Of a DNA stretch of 64,000 nucleotides, positions 33,750-45,379 are shown in pieces. Numbering within the stretch: position 1 is the first letter of the stretch; each line of letters starts with the position of its first letter. The notes beneath the pieces were generated by a model. That model did no database searches and had not been told where the DNA came from. It saw only the letters and a list, made by a program, of their open reading frames with translations. A program made the translations under genes and the position numbers. This stretch comes from Sthenelais limicola (lineage: Eukaryota; Annelida; Polychaeta; Phyllodocida; Sigalionidae): contig OW804096.1 in the NCBI GenBank assembly GCA_942159475.1, positions 111,202,194 through 111,266,193 on the forward strand, written 5' to 3'.

Positions 33750-34815
33750 GTAAAAAGGTATGATTCAATGTCAAAATTATTCAAATGGGTCTATTCTAGC
33801 CAATTCTAAGGCAAAAAATAGCATTTTCAGGGCAATAAAAGTGGCCATCTTGGAAAATGGTGGCCATCTTGAAATTTCAAGTGGCTCAGGAATACATATA
33901 GGGCCACTACATTAGTAAAAATGTATGATTCAATATCAAGATCGTTCAAATCGGACTATTGTAGCCAATTCTATGGCAAAAATAGCATTTTCAGGGCAAA
34001 AAAGGTGGCCATCTTGGAAAATGGCGGCCATCTTGAATTTTAAGTGGTTCAGAAATACAAATATGCCCTCTACAATGGTAAAAAAGCATGATTCAGTGTA
34101 AAGATCATTCAAATCGGACTCTTCTAGCCAATTCTGTGTCAAAAATAGCATTTTCAGGCCTCAAATGGCGGCCATCTTGAAAAAATGGTGGCCATCTTGA
34201 AATTTAAGGTGGCCAACAGGCATTTGTTTGAAAGGTTATGTGTGAGAAACATTTGTGCCAATTTTGGTGCTTGCCTCATCATTTGAATGATTACCCAAAA
34301 AAACCCACTTTATCTGCCCCACTAGAAGTATCAATTTCTCAAAGGCTGTTGTCATAGCAACATGTATCTAGCAAAGTTTTTAAATGACTGGGGGTCTGTT
34401 ATATGTCATGTACAAGGTTGCTGGAGTCTGACTTGTAAAAATAACCACATTGGAACATTCAGCATGTAACAACACAACTTCAAATGTCTAAAAATGCCAA
34501 TTTTTGGTGTTTGACCTTGAACTGACCTTGACCTTGACCTCAAATGACCTTGGTCAGGTGTTCATCTGATAGCACGTACCAGGTTACATATGTGTGGTCA
34601 CTTGAATCAAGTTTATATCATTTTTATTTCCAGAGATATGCAAAATTCTAAAATCCCCATTTTCATGGTTGGTTGCCATGGAAACGGATTTTATTAAAAA
34701 TGCTCAACCATGCCAGCTTGGCATGGATCAGTTTCTTAAACCTGACCACCTGCTGGATCCATTTCAGCAAAAAAATCGTAGTAGTACTCCAAGTCACGCT
34801 TTTTCCAAGTTCTAC
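33750..34815 (-). repeat. Long inverted repeat, right arm
   Basis: Reverse complement of the left arm at 26240-27480, including about three of the 163-bp tandem units (33770-34190), the aggtca cluster (about 34505-34560) and the gtccagtaga terminus. The arms are separated by about 6.3 kb. Confidence 0.85.
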
Positions 34816-35379
34816 TGGACTATCTGATAAATGTAACAAATAGGAAAGACAGGAATCCACTGCTATCCTTCTCCCTGTTTCTGTTAGGGAATGAGGGAAG
34901 GGCGAGAAAATGAGGGAGAAAGGGAGAGGAAAGAGGGAAGAAATTTACTTCTCAATGAAATCCTCAACAGATGTATAATAATATAAGTCTCCAGAGGGGC
35001 AAAAGGATAAAAAAGAATGCAAGGATGACTCCCGCTCCATTGGACCATACATACATCTAGTGTGTGTCCTATCTACCTACCAGTCACGCAGGACATGGAT
35101 GACGTCACAGGTTGCTTGACCCGTGCTAAGATGGCTTCTCACCCTTGCCGCACTAGGTTGTGGTGGCCTTACAAATGGTAGCGCTTAAACACCTCCCACT
35201 GGTTTAATTTATTAGGTATAAAGCTATAACTTTGTAGATCGTTTCAAAATATCCCTCCGAATGCATCAAACATCAAATAAAAACCTTTACACTTGACCTT
35301 TAAAAAGAAAACTCATATATCAAATAACCACCAGCACCAACTAGCAGGTTTATTTCAGTCTGAAACTCTATAGAATAAT

Positions 35380-35725
35380 GTCATAGATAAAAAGAAATGA
35401 ATGATTCATAAAAAAATAAGTCTTGAAATATCCTATAGATAAAAAAAATGCAAAAGGTCCATAAAAAAAGTATCTTGATACATAAACAAAAATTCATGTT
35501 CATAAAAAAAAAGAGTACCACTAGTGCCACCATCTTAGTATGGGAACTATTTGGTACTAAAGTACAGTCTAAAACTTTATGACAATACCCTACAGATAAA
35601 AAAGAAACAAAAGGTTCTTAAAAAAAGTCTTGGAACATAAAAAAAAAGAGAGTACCACTAGCGCCACCTGTTTAGTATGGAGAGTCCCATAGCGGCCTGT
35701 TTGGTACTAAAGTACGTTCAAAAGC
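35380..35725 (+). repeat. Short tandem duplication, A-rich
   Basis: A unit containing gataaaaaa, aaaaggt, cataaaaaaaaagagagtac and cactagcgccacc occurs twice (about 35440-35580 and 35590-35720), with a partial copy before it. Confidence 0.7.
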
Positions 35726-37900
35726 GACCTGTATTACTACTGGCGTGAATCTCGCCTGAAGCGGATGGGTCCCTCTGTGAAAATGATCGAAGCTAAGGAG
35801 ACTGAGGACGGGTATGAAGTAACACTTTGGAAAGCAGTGATCATCCTTCCTCGTTCAGTCACACTTGCTACGATTGACGTTTGCAGGTGCTCAGACACAT
35901 CAATAGGTTTGATGTTCGAGCCCAATCAGAGACTGCTGAAGGTATTCTCACTGGGATGCCTTGACACGTATGTGTCCGTGGATGAAAAAGCAGTGATAGC
36001 CTTCACTAATCCGTCTGGAGAGTCCCTACATCAAGAGAATGATGTGGTGGTCAGAAAAGTGAGTGAGGTGACACTGCAATCATCCCCTACTACTTGTCCA
36101 GAGGGGGTAGATCCAGAGAATAGAAGAGCCATCGTTAACTCGATACAGATGGTGGAGCTACCGTCTGTAGTCGATGACAATCTGATTGCCCCTGACATTC
36201 CAGTACCACCAAGCACAGAAAGTCTGCTAGTGAAACTAGTGAGAGAAATGCACTTGACTGATCCAAGCGAAAAGTTGCAAGTTGTGAATCTCTTGAATGA
36301 GTTCTGTGGGTGCTTCGCATTACCCGGCGATGGGCCGGGCTCCACCCATGTCGTCCAATATGTGATTGACACTGGTAATGCAAACCTATAAAACTCTGCT
36401 ATAGGCAGATTCCAGTAGCCAAGCGTGACCTAGCGGCGGCTGAGATATGGAGGATGTAGAAGCAGGGATGCATAGAGCATTCTAACAGTCCGTGGGGAAC
36501 ACCCATCATGATGGTTGGTATAAAAGATGTCTCGCAGCATTTCTGTGTTGATTATCACCAGTTAAATTCTGTGACTGTGAAGAACAGCTTCCCGCTCCCT
36601 CATATTGATGAGTGCATTGAGGCGTTGGGCGGAAACTAGTGGTTTTGCACCCTTGACTTGGAATGCGGGTATTGGCAGATTGCAATGGACGAAGAGAGCA
36701 AACAGAAAACTGCTTTTCTGTCCAGGCAGGGCTGTTCCAGTTCAAAGTGATGCGCTTTGGATTGTGTAATGCCCCTGCCACTTTTCAACGTATGATGGAT
36801 TGAATGCTAGGCGATCTATGTTGGAAGTCATGCCTGGTGTATTTGGATGATATGGTAGTATTTGGGAAAGCCTCCTAAATCTATGTCTAGTGCTCAAGAA
36901 GTGCTCAATACAGGAGTTTGGATTGAAGCTGAAACCCAAGATGTGAGAACTATTCTGCAGGGAAGTGGAATACTTGTGGTCGCATTGTGTCAAACAAGGG
37001 CATCTGTGCAGATCCAAAGAAAGTGCAGAAAGTCCATGAGTGGCCACGATTGTGAACTCTGCTCAAAGGAGAAGAGATATTCTCAGCTCATAGAATGGTC
37101 TCCGGAGTGTGATGTGGCTTTCCAGGGCATAAAAGAGTTGCTAACCTCTGCTCCAATGCTGGGATATCTCCGAAGGGAAGGGAAGTTCATCCTAGACACA
37201 GACTCTAGTGAGTTTGGCATGGCAGGTGTGCTTTCGCAGATACAAGATGAGAAAGAGGTAGTACTTGGGTATGCCAGTAACAGCTTGGATAAAGCCCAAC
37301 GGAATTACTGCGCCACAAAGAGAGAGCTCTTAGCAGTATTCACCGACCTGAAGAAGTTCTGGCATTACCTGTTGGGAAACTGAAACTTCATTGTGTGAAC
37401 AGATCACACCTCCTTGCATTGGCTGCTGAACTTTAAAGATCCAACTGACATGCTTGCACACTGGTTGACTCAGATGCAGGAGTTCGGTCTGGATCAGAGC
37501 ATGATTCTCCATCGAGCCAGAAAGAAGCATGTGAATACTGATGCCCTTTCTAGAGTTCTGACTCAGAAGTTTGGCCACGTTGACTGTGAAGACTGCGGAG
37601 CGCATGACGCAGTTGTCGCGATGGCAACAGTTAGTCTAAAGCTGCAGGAAGATGTGATCCAGAAAGCCCAGCAGAGTGACCCCATAATCCTAAGAGTTAT
37701 CGATGTGTTGGAAGGTACCAAGCCGGTCCTGGAAAGCAGTCCCTGTTCGGGGAGTCGGATGAGTACTGTACCTACATCCATAACAGAGGGAGTTTGAAGA
37801 GAAACGGTGTCTTGTGCTATGAATGGATTCGGAAGAACATACTTGAGGAAAATCTGGAGGTGGTCAGTCCAAGTCCCCCAGTAGTGACCGGGTTGGCAGA
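35726..37900 (+). mobile_element. Ty3/Gypsy-type pol relic
   Basis: The relic runs in pol order on the plus strand. A 208-codon ORF (35765-36391) ends in a segment that normally precedes the RT. A broken RT follows at about 36395-36880, with VDYHQLNSVTVKNSFPLPHI, LDLECGYWQIAM and a YLDDMVVF-like palm near 36840. An RNase H follows at 36862-37383 and its continuation to 37797. Stops and frameshifts interrupt the RT repeatedly. No integrase and no pair of LTRs are visible. The sequence from 38090 to 38340 has an AATAAA signal (gtgaataaagag, about 38262) and might be 3' LTR or UTR. Confidence 0.8.
36862..37797 (+). pseudogene. Ty3/Gypsy RNase H region
   Basis: The ORF 36862-37383 contains FILDTDSSEFGMAGVLSQ, YASNSLDKAQRNYCATKREL and FWHYLLGN, the canonical Gypsy RNase H motifs with the catalytic Asp and Glu. 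A TGA at 37381 splits it from TDHTSLHWLLNF. The remaining frame, 37414-37797, includes HVNTDALSR, the usual RNase H end, then an H/C-poor segment. Two stops make it non-functional. Confidence 0.8.
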
Positions 37901-38349
37901 GAGGGAGGACAGAGTATGGACAGGAAGCATGGACAAGAAGCAGTGGCTTTGCCCCTTGTCCGTTAACGTGGAGCGAATGGATATTGATTCGCTAGGCACG
38001 ATCATGGCCTCCGCAATGACCACCGCTTGTCGGACATTCGGCTCCTCTTCCGGGCTCCCCTGCAGGTTGCTTTACTTGATTTGATAGCCTTTTCTACACT
38101 AGGTGTCAAGTGCTTTTACCTGTTATAATTCTATTGTACTATCTTCCCACATTGGTACTGATACCCTTCTTCCTTTATAATCTGTATCCTTTTATCCTTT
38201 CACTGGCTGGTGTCAGTGTTGGTTACCCAGTAGCCATCCCCAGTACAGAGAAAGAGAGTTTGTGAATAAAGAGAAAAGGCTAGCAAGGACTGAAGGATCT
38301 GGATTCTGTGCTTTGGTATTCGCATTCCGAGTGTATCACTCATAATAAT

Positions 38350-39225
38350 GTCAAAGTGGTGATTAAAGTTGTACTATGTCATGGATGTGTGGTGAAATAT
38401 CTTCTAATTTAGAAATACCTATTTTGGGTCAAATTTCATGCCCAAAATAGTATGGCTCCCTTTAAGACTTGTGCAAAATTAAAAGGCCCCCCCCCTTTCT
38501 GGGTGTGTGCAAAAAAATGTGGCCCCCCCCCTCCTCCTAGCCCCCACCCTCCAGTGATTAATTATGAACAGTCCCTTAGAGGGCACCATCGCCCGACTTA
38601 ATACTTAATAACTGAATAATAGAGTTGAATGCATATCTAGTCTGAAGGCAGGTCTTTGGGTTGCAAAGCTACCTCGCCTGATGCAACAGACGTAATGACT
38701 GGTCATAATGAGTGGCCGATTAATGCTTTCTCAATAACTTTTATCCAGATATCATAAAAATAAAACCCAAAATCCTTCATTAACTATCATGTTGTCAATG
38801 TAATCTGATACTAACAGCAGAAATAGCTTCACAATAACTCCGTAGCAATGCTCTCATTAAAAGGATTGATGACCTTTCTGACCCAAACCTATCTTGGGTT
38901 TCCTACCCTTCTTATATCTCTTTGAGCATCCATATAATAATAGGGAAAGAGCTTTTTCTACGAAAAGAGGTAGAAATCTATATAAGGAAAAGAGGGGTTT
39001 CTTTGTCTCACATGTTCTTGGAATTTGTCATTTTACAAACCATCTTATTCATCTGTACAGTTCTGTCCACCCTCTCTGGAGGATTATATATTATGTAGTT
39101 TGTGAAAATATCTGGGTCTAAAATGCGATTTTGAAGCTTTTTTTAAATTGCGATCTCTACACTCTATTTATAGCCTGGGAAGGTCCCTGTGAGATACTAC
39201 ATCATTTCCCACAACCTATGTCCAG
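38350..39225. other. No gene seen
   Basis: Anonymous sequence with poly-C runs (about 38487 and 38524). I find no exon or RNA gene. Confidence 0.4.
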
Positions 39226-39229
39226 ACGT

Positions 39230-39680
39230 TGATACAATTCTCCAAGTTCCGTATTAAGGTCTATAGACCTAGACAAAGCGCGACTCAGTGGCAGCACCTA
39301 TGTTGCCGTCGAGGTAACTCTCCTGAGAGCTTGCGCAGTCGCAACGACCTTCATAGGTCGAGACAAGGATATAGCCAGGTCGCCCCTTTATTGCATCCAA
39401 CTTTTAAAAAACTCATGTGACGAACAATTCTAGTCCTGGGATCCGCTTACCCTGACTATTCCCCTACTTCTAGTCTAGGGCCGATGTCCACACAACTTGT
39501 AATAAACGATTTCGGCCACTTTTCCCCCATTCGGCATGAGTCAGCCTAGGTGTATGACTCCTAGAATGTAGACATACACTGCCAACGACGGCAGATAGCT
39601 CAATTGGTATAACGCTCACCTACAGACTGAATGGTGGGAAGTTCGAGGCTCGCCCAGGTCACACAGGATTATTTTTCATC
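39230..39680 (+). mobile_element. Composite tRNA-like SINE, copy 1
   Basis: A body (gcgcgactcagtggcagcac, then ctcctgagagcttgcgcagt, acgaacaattctagtcctgg, ataaacgatttcggccactt) is followed by a tRNA-like unit at 39591-39657. The same body-then-tRNA order occurs reversed at 57800-57330. The two copies support a defined repeat family in which the Pol III-like part follows the body. Confidence 0.65.
39591..39657 (+). tRNA. tRNA-like Pol III promoter region (SINE-borne, not a functional tRNA)
   Basis: An A box (tagctcaattggt) and a B box (gttcgaggctc) lie at tRNA-like spacing within gcagatagctcaattgg...cgccc. The acceptor stem does not pair, so I read it as a tRNA-derived repeat part. Confidence 0.5.
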
Positions 39681-40224
39681 TCTGGGTCACATAGCTGCTA
39701 ACGGTATGTCATTCTACGCGAAAGGGACGGCGGGTGGGTTTGATGATTTGTGGTGATGGGAAAGGCAGGAGAAACAAAATATCCATATAATGCTTTAACC
39801 TGTGTCAACAATAATACAAAAACCTCCTAAACATGTCTAAATAACATTCGCAAGGTGCCTACTAGCAGCCGCCTACTCCCGAAGGGGTCCTGATGCCTAA
39901 ATCAACAAACTGACATAGACATTTCTTATGATCGAGAACCGACATAGACCTTTTCTTAGAGGGACAAATGACATTGGGATTCCGGGGACAAGGGACAAAT
40001 ACTCATCCTTAGCACGACAAATCGACACAGGACCCCCCCCTCCATCAGGAGCTCTTCCCTAGACATATTTAGCACAAGTCATCAGATATGAACTTGTTTG
40101 ATATGTGTTTGCTGATGAATTGTGGGCGTAAAATTGTCAATGAAACAAAGGGGGCCATTCAAACCTAAGGTCTAAATTACCGGGGCGGGGGTACATAATA
40201 TGTAATTTTTACCTAATATGAGCA

Positions 40225-40460
40225 GTGTAGAGGGTGTAATGGGGGCCATAGAGGGTATAATGGGGGTCATGGAATAACATGGAGGGTAAAATGATGGTCA
40301 TAGAGCAACATAGAGGGTATAATGGGGGTCAAGGAGCAACACAACCATTTACGACACAACCATACCCTCCATAGTGCTCCATGACCCCCATCATATCCTC
40401 TATGATGCTCCATGACCACCATTATGCTCTCGATGTTGTGCCTTGACCTCCATTATATCC
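40225..40460. repeat. Foldback pair of minisatellite segments
   Basis: Plus-oriented units (gggggtcatggaataacatgg, about 40230-40345) are followed at once by minus-oriented units (tccatagtgctccatgaccc, about 40365-40455). The unit is the one that forms the main array at 42.6-44.6 kb. Confidence 0.8.
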
Positions 40461-41458
40461 CCATCCCGATGTGCATAATTGCATTTCTGACCTAGTTTTG
40501 ACCTGGAACTTTTGACCTGATATTACCTGGTGCTTTACTAGTGGAAATCGTAAATGGTTGTGATGCTTAAACTTGATTTTACAATGCTATATGAACCCGA
40601 TTTATAAATGTACTTTTGATGCTCTCAACGATGCACTATTGGCCAGTGTAGTTAATGCTCTTCTGATGCTCTCAATAATGCACTATTGGCCAGGTTCAAA
40701 AACACACTTATGAGGCACTCAGTGAGACACAGCACATTGTGCTGGTGCAGATGGATATTTTTGCTCACAGAAAGGTTTGAAGGATATCAATATTCCCAAA
40801 AGATGTTGGAGAGAGTTGGACAGTGCATGTGTCTCTCTCTTTATATGCATCATTTATTTTCATCAACTCTGCCATCCTCTGTGTGAGCCTGACTGCTTAG
40901 CAGTACTTATTTGATGTATTCCAGTTGTTTGTTGGCTCTGCCTCACCCAAGCCACTAGGCACAATCTATATGTACAATCATTAGGGTGTTTTGATTATTG
41001 CATTTTTCAATATCAAACAGGTATATAACACACATAAACTATAGAATTATATCACTTATAACATTCATATATACATGATGTGGAACATCTATGGTGGTAT
41101 AAATGCCACACAAGTGTATTAACGGCACTTTTATTGTAAAAGAAATTGTAAATGCAACCCAGTTACCAGTTGCGCCACCTGGTGGCAACAGTACCGCCAC
41201 CTGGTGAGAACAAGTGGCATAATGGTAAGCCTATGGCAAGATACACCATGAATGATTGATGGTATTATGATCAATTCTTAATTAAGGGAACACATAGGTT
41301 TGCTACAAACAAATAAATTATAATAAGTATGATATAAACTTTAGGCTCTAGTCAGTGCAAAAGCATAGCATTTTAAGAGTCTGCCACATATATCAATGTT
41401 TATAATAAAAAACAGGACAGATGAAAGAATACTTCCAGGCATCGCTTCTGCCTAAATA

Positions 41459-41791
41459 TTGTGCCATATTGATAAACAGACAGGCTCTCACACTGAATCA
41501 GAAAAAGATCTGAAAAAGGTACAGAAGGCTATGGAAAAGTCAATGGAGAAGACTTTGGAGAAGAACATAGCTAGAATGGAAGCAACCATCAAAGCACAGC
41601 ATACGCCCATAGCGACAGTCCCTGAACCAGTTATCGTGTACAATGGCAACAATGGCCAGAACCAAAGCCAAAACCAGGGCCAGAATCAGAACCAGCCTCA
41701 GCGATGGGATAATTATAACAATCAACATCCATCACAGGGCAACTACCAGAACAGACCTCAGCAGAATGGTTACCACAAGGGCAGCCAATAA
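41459..41791 (+). CDS. Gln/Asn-rich ORF, possible gag-like fragment
   Basis: The 110-codon frame has a charged helical N-half (KKVQKAMEKSMEKTLEKN, likely coiled coil) and a low-complexity C-half rich in Q, N, G and Y (NQSQNQGQNQNQPQ). Layouts like this occur at the C-terminus of some retroelement gags, but also in unrelated proteins. No splice sites or neighbours support it as an exon. Low confidence. Confidence 0.25.
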   Translation: MCHIDKQTGSHTESEKDLKKVQKAMEKSMEKTLEKNIARMEATIKAQHTPIATVPEPVIVYNGNNGQNQSQNQGQNQNQPQRWDNYNNQHPSQGNYQNRPQQNGYHKGSQ

Positions 41792-41976
41792 CAAGGGCCA
41801 CAACAGAGTGGATATCAACAGTGGCCGAAATAATTATGAACATCCCTTATTGAAATGCTGAAAATAACATATCAAGCATATATATGTATATTAATGCCCT
41901 ACTTGGTAGCCTGATATGCGATATGCATGGGAGTTCCATAGCATTACAACATCACTAAAAGCAAAGAATTACACAG

Positions 41977-42048
41977 TGTAAAATATTAATGTAAATATCA
42001 AGGGTTCGTAGATCTACGAGCCCTTGATATTTATATTAATATTTTACA
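41977..42048. repeat. 72-bp palindrome without loop
   Basis: Two 36-nt arms meet at tagatcta (centre 42012/42013) with about two mismatches. Arm words include tgtaaaatattaatgtaaat and aagggttcgtaga. It may be a collapsed MITE or a foldback. Confidence 0.85.
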
Positions 42049-42599
42049 TTAATCAGCCAGGGTGCGCTCACTTTATTATTCTTATGCTAGTTCTTATACT
42101 ATACTATTATTCTTTAACATGCAACTCATTTTCTTGTGACACATCACATATGCGTTAAGCAGTAAAGGCCCAAATATTCTTCATTAGTACAAATATCTGG
42201 TCTATTCCTACGAAATGGGCCCAGGCCCCTTTTCCCTACCTTTGGCCCCTCTATGCCTCATATCTCAGTCTAATATTCATTGATATTAAAACAAATCATA
42301 CTGACACATTCCTCTTGGTATGAGAATTCCTCTGATATTATACACTATTATAGGGCTGATGGATATTTTATTACCCTTTAAAATCAACATTTTCATAGAA
42401 AATTGTCAATGATTAAACATTTGGGATTTGGAGATTCAGAAATTTACATCAATTTGTGTTTTTTATATCTGATTAAATTTGCTCAGTCACCAGGTTCGAA
42501 TTTCAATGCATTTCAGTAACCCAACTTACTTTTCAAAAATATTATAGCACAAAGAAAATTAAAAAGTTTTTTATTTTTATGTCGCACATGTTGCTCACT

Positions 42600-44580
42600 T
42601 TGGTGGTAATGGTGGTCATGGAGTAACATAGAGGATATAATGGGTGTCATGGAATAACATAGAGGGTGTAATGGGGGTCAGCACAGAGGGTATGGGGGTG
42701 GTCATTGAGCAGCATAGAGGGTAAGATGGTGGTCATGGTGTAACATGGAGGGTATATTGGAAGAGAGTGCAGACACGGCGACTGGTATTTCATAAGAGTC
42801 AGTGAGAGGCGGGCTCTCCCTTAGCTTTTATTCAATGATTCGAGTGCTGCCCGCGTGGACGCAGCCACGCCCCAGGCCTCCCGAGCCTACCTAGAAACCC
42901 ACTACTGTAACAGTGGTCATAGTAACATAGAGGGAATGATAGGGATCATTGAGGACTGTAGAGAGTATGATGGGGGCCATGGAGCACTATAGAGGATATA
43001 ATGGTGGTCATGGAGCAGCATAGAGGGTATAATGGTGGTCATGGAGCAGCATAGAGGGTATAATGGGGGTCATGGAGTAACAGAGGGTATGATGTACAGA
43101 GGCCATGGAGCATTATAGTGGGTATAATGGGGGTCATGGAGCATGATAGAGTGTATGATAGGGGTCATGGAGCAATATAAAGGGTATTATGGGGGTCATG
43201 GAATAATATAGAGGATATGATGAGGGTTATGGAGCAGCATAGAGGGTATGATGGGGGTTATGAGTAACATGGAAGGTATAATGGTGGCCATGCAGTAACA
43301 TAGAGGGAATGATAGGGATCATGGAGGACTATAGGGGTCATGGAGCATCATAGAGTGTGTAATTTGGGCCCTGGAGCACTATAGAGGATATAATGGTGGT
43401 CATGGAGCAGCATAGAGGGTGTAATGGTGGTCATGGAGCAGCATAGAAGGTGCAATTGGGGTCATGGAGTAACTTAGAAGGTATGATGGGGGCCATGGAG
43501 CATTATAGAGGGTATAATGGGGTCATGGAGCATGATAGAGTGTATGATAGGGGTCATGGAGCAATATAAAGGGTATTATGGGGGTCATGGAATAATATAG
43601 AGGATATGATGAGGGTTATGGAGCAGCATAGAGGGTATGATGGGGGTTATGAGTAACATGGAAGGTATAATGGTGGCCATGCAGTAACATAGAGGGAATG
43701 ATAGGGATCATGGAGGACTATAGGGGTCATGGAGCATCATAGAGTGTGTAATTTGGGCCCTGGAGCACTATAGAGGATATAATGGTGGTCATGGAGCAGC
43801 ATAGAGGGTGTAATGGTGGTCATGGAGCAGCATAGAAGGTGCAATTGGGGTCATGGAGTAACTTAGAAGGTATGATGGGGGCCATGGAGCATTATAGAGG
43901 GTATAATGGGGTCATGGAGCATCGTAGAGGGTATGATAGGGGTCATGGAGCAATATAAAAGGTATAATAGGGGTCATGGAATAACATAGAAGGTATAATG
44001 GGGGTCATGGAGCAGCATAGAGGGTATGATGGGGGTCATGTGGTAACATGGAGGGTATAATGGGGGTCATGGAGCAGCACAGAGGATATGATGGAGGTCA
44101 TGGAATAACATAAAGGGTATAATGGGTGTTATGGAGTAACATAGGGAGGGCATAATGGTGGTCATGGAGTAACAAAGAAGGCGTAATGTTGGTCATGGAG
44201 CAGCACAGAGGGCATAATGGGGGCCATAGAGCACTATAGAGTATAATGGTGGTCATGGAGCAGCATAGAGGGTATAATGGGGGGTCATGGAGTAACATAG
44301 AGGGTATAATGGTCATGGTGGTCATGGAGCAGCACAGAGGGTATGATGGGGGCCATGGAGCAGCATAGAGGGTATGGTGGGGGCCATGGAGCAGCATAGG
44401 GGACATAATGGTCATCATTTAGCAGCATAAAAGGTATAGAGATCATCATGGAGCAACATTGAAGGTATGATGGGGGTCATGAAGCAGCATAGAGGGTATA
44501 ATTATTGTCATGGAGCAGCATAGAGGGTATAACAATGGTCAATGAGCAACATCTAGAGGATGTAATGTTGGTCAATGAGC
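42600..44580 (+). repeat. Large minisatellite, ~32-bp unit
   Basis: Degenerate units such as ggtcatggagcagcatagag plus ggtataatgggg repeat about 55-60 times. A non-repeat block of about 150 bp (42755-42905) interrupts the array. ORFs across it are by-products of the repeat. Confidence 0.92.
43130..43925 (+). repeat. Higher-order duplication (389 bp) within the minisatellite
   Basis: The block starting near ggagcatgatagagtgtatg is repeated with an offset of 389 bp (agcaatataa at 43171 and again at 43560). The two copies are almost identical although single units differ strongly. This shows a recent duplication of a 12-unit block. Confidence 0.88.
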
Positions 44581-45379
44581 AAAATTTGCGTGAAAGAATG
44601 TGTCAGATGTTACTCATCTATGCACAATTATTATGGTACATTTTGCTGGTTTTAGTACACTAGAGAATATTGGTTATATTTGGGCCAAAATCTAGGTTTG
44701 AAGCCACAACAGGCTTACAGATGAAGACTTAGATGATTATTAGGGATTATAAGGTGGTATTATTAAAAATTCAGATAGAAATCTTACCTTTGTTCTTGAT
44801 AATTGTGACCTCATCCTTCATTGATGAAGGTTATTGACAACATGTCTTATGAAAATGCTGTTAGAGCCCTATCCCATATTTTAATTGTGTATTCCAGAGA
44901 TCAATAGTTCCAGAGAAACTTACCTAATAGAAGAATTTGGACCAAAACTTGATCTTTGAACTTGAAATGTTGACCTTGACTATGACATTGGTCATTGACA
45001 AGACATCTAATGCCTGTGCTCCCAGAACCTGCTCATAATGGGTAAGCTAGGGATAAATAATTCCAGAGATACATATACCTAATTCTAGAATCAAGACAAA
45101 AATGTTATGTTTGACCTTGGATATGGTGATCTTGACCTTACCAAAGGTCATTCATATGATGTCTCATGGAAGTGATGTTAGTGTCCTATCACATGCATAA
45201 ATGTGTACACTAGTGATAAATAGTCCCAAAGATACATACATAATACTTAAATTTGAACCAAAATTTGATGTTTGACCTTGAAAATGGTGACCTTGACCTA
45301 AATAATGGCTTTTTGACCCTTGGCCGCTGGCCTATAAGATGGGGGGGGGGGATTTAAAACTGTTACACTGGTATACACG

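Noticed and set aside
44098..44418. 106-codon minus-strand ORF rich in CCSM/PLCC repeats
   Set aside because: A by-product of the 32-bp minisatellite unit; the periodicity follows the DNA repeat.
40225..44580. CRISPR-like appearance of regularly spaced repeats
   Set aside because: Units are contiguous and degenerate, with no unique spacers, in a eukaryotic context; they are minisatellites.
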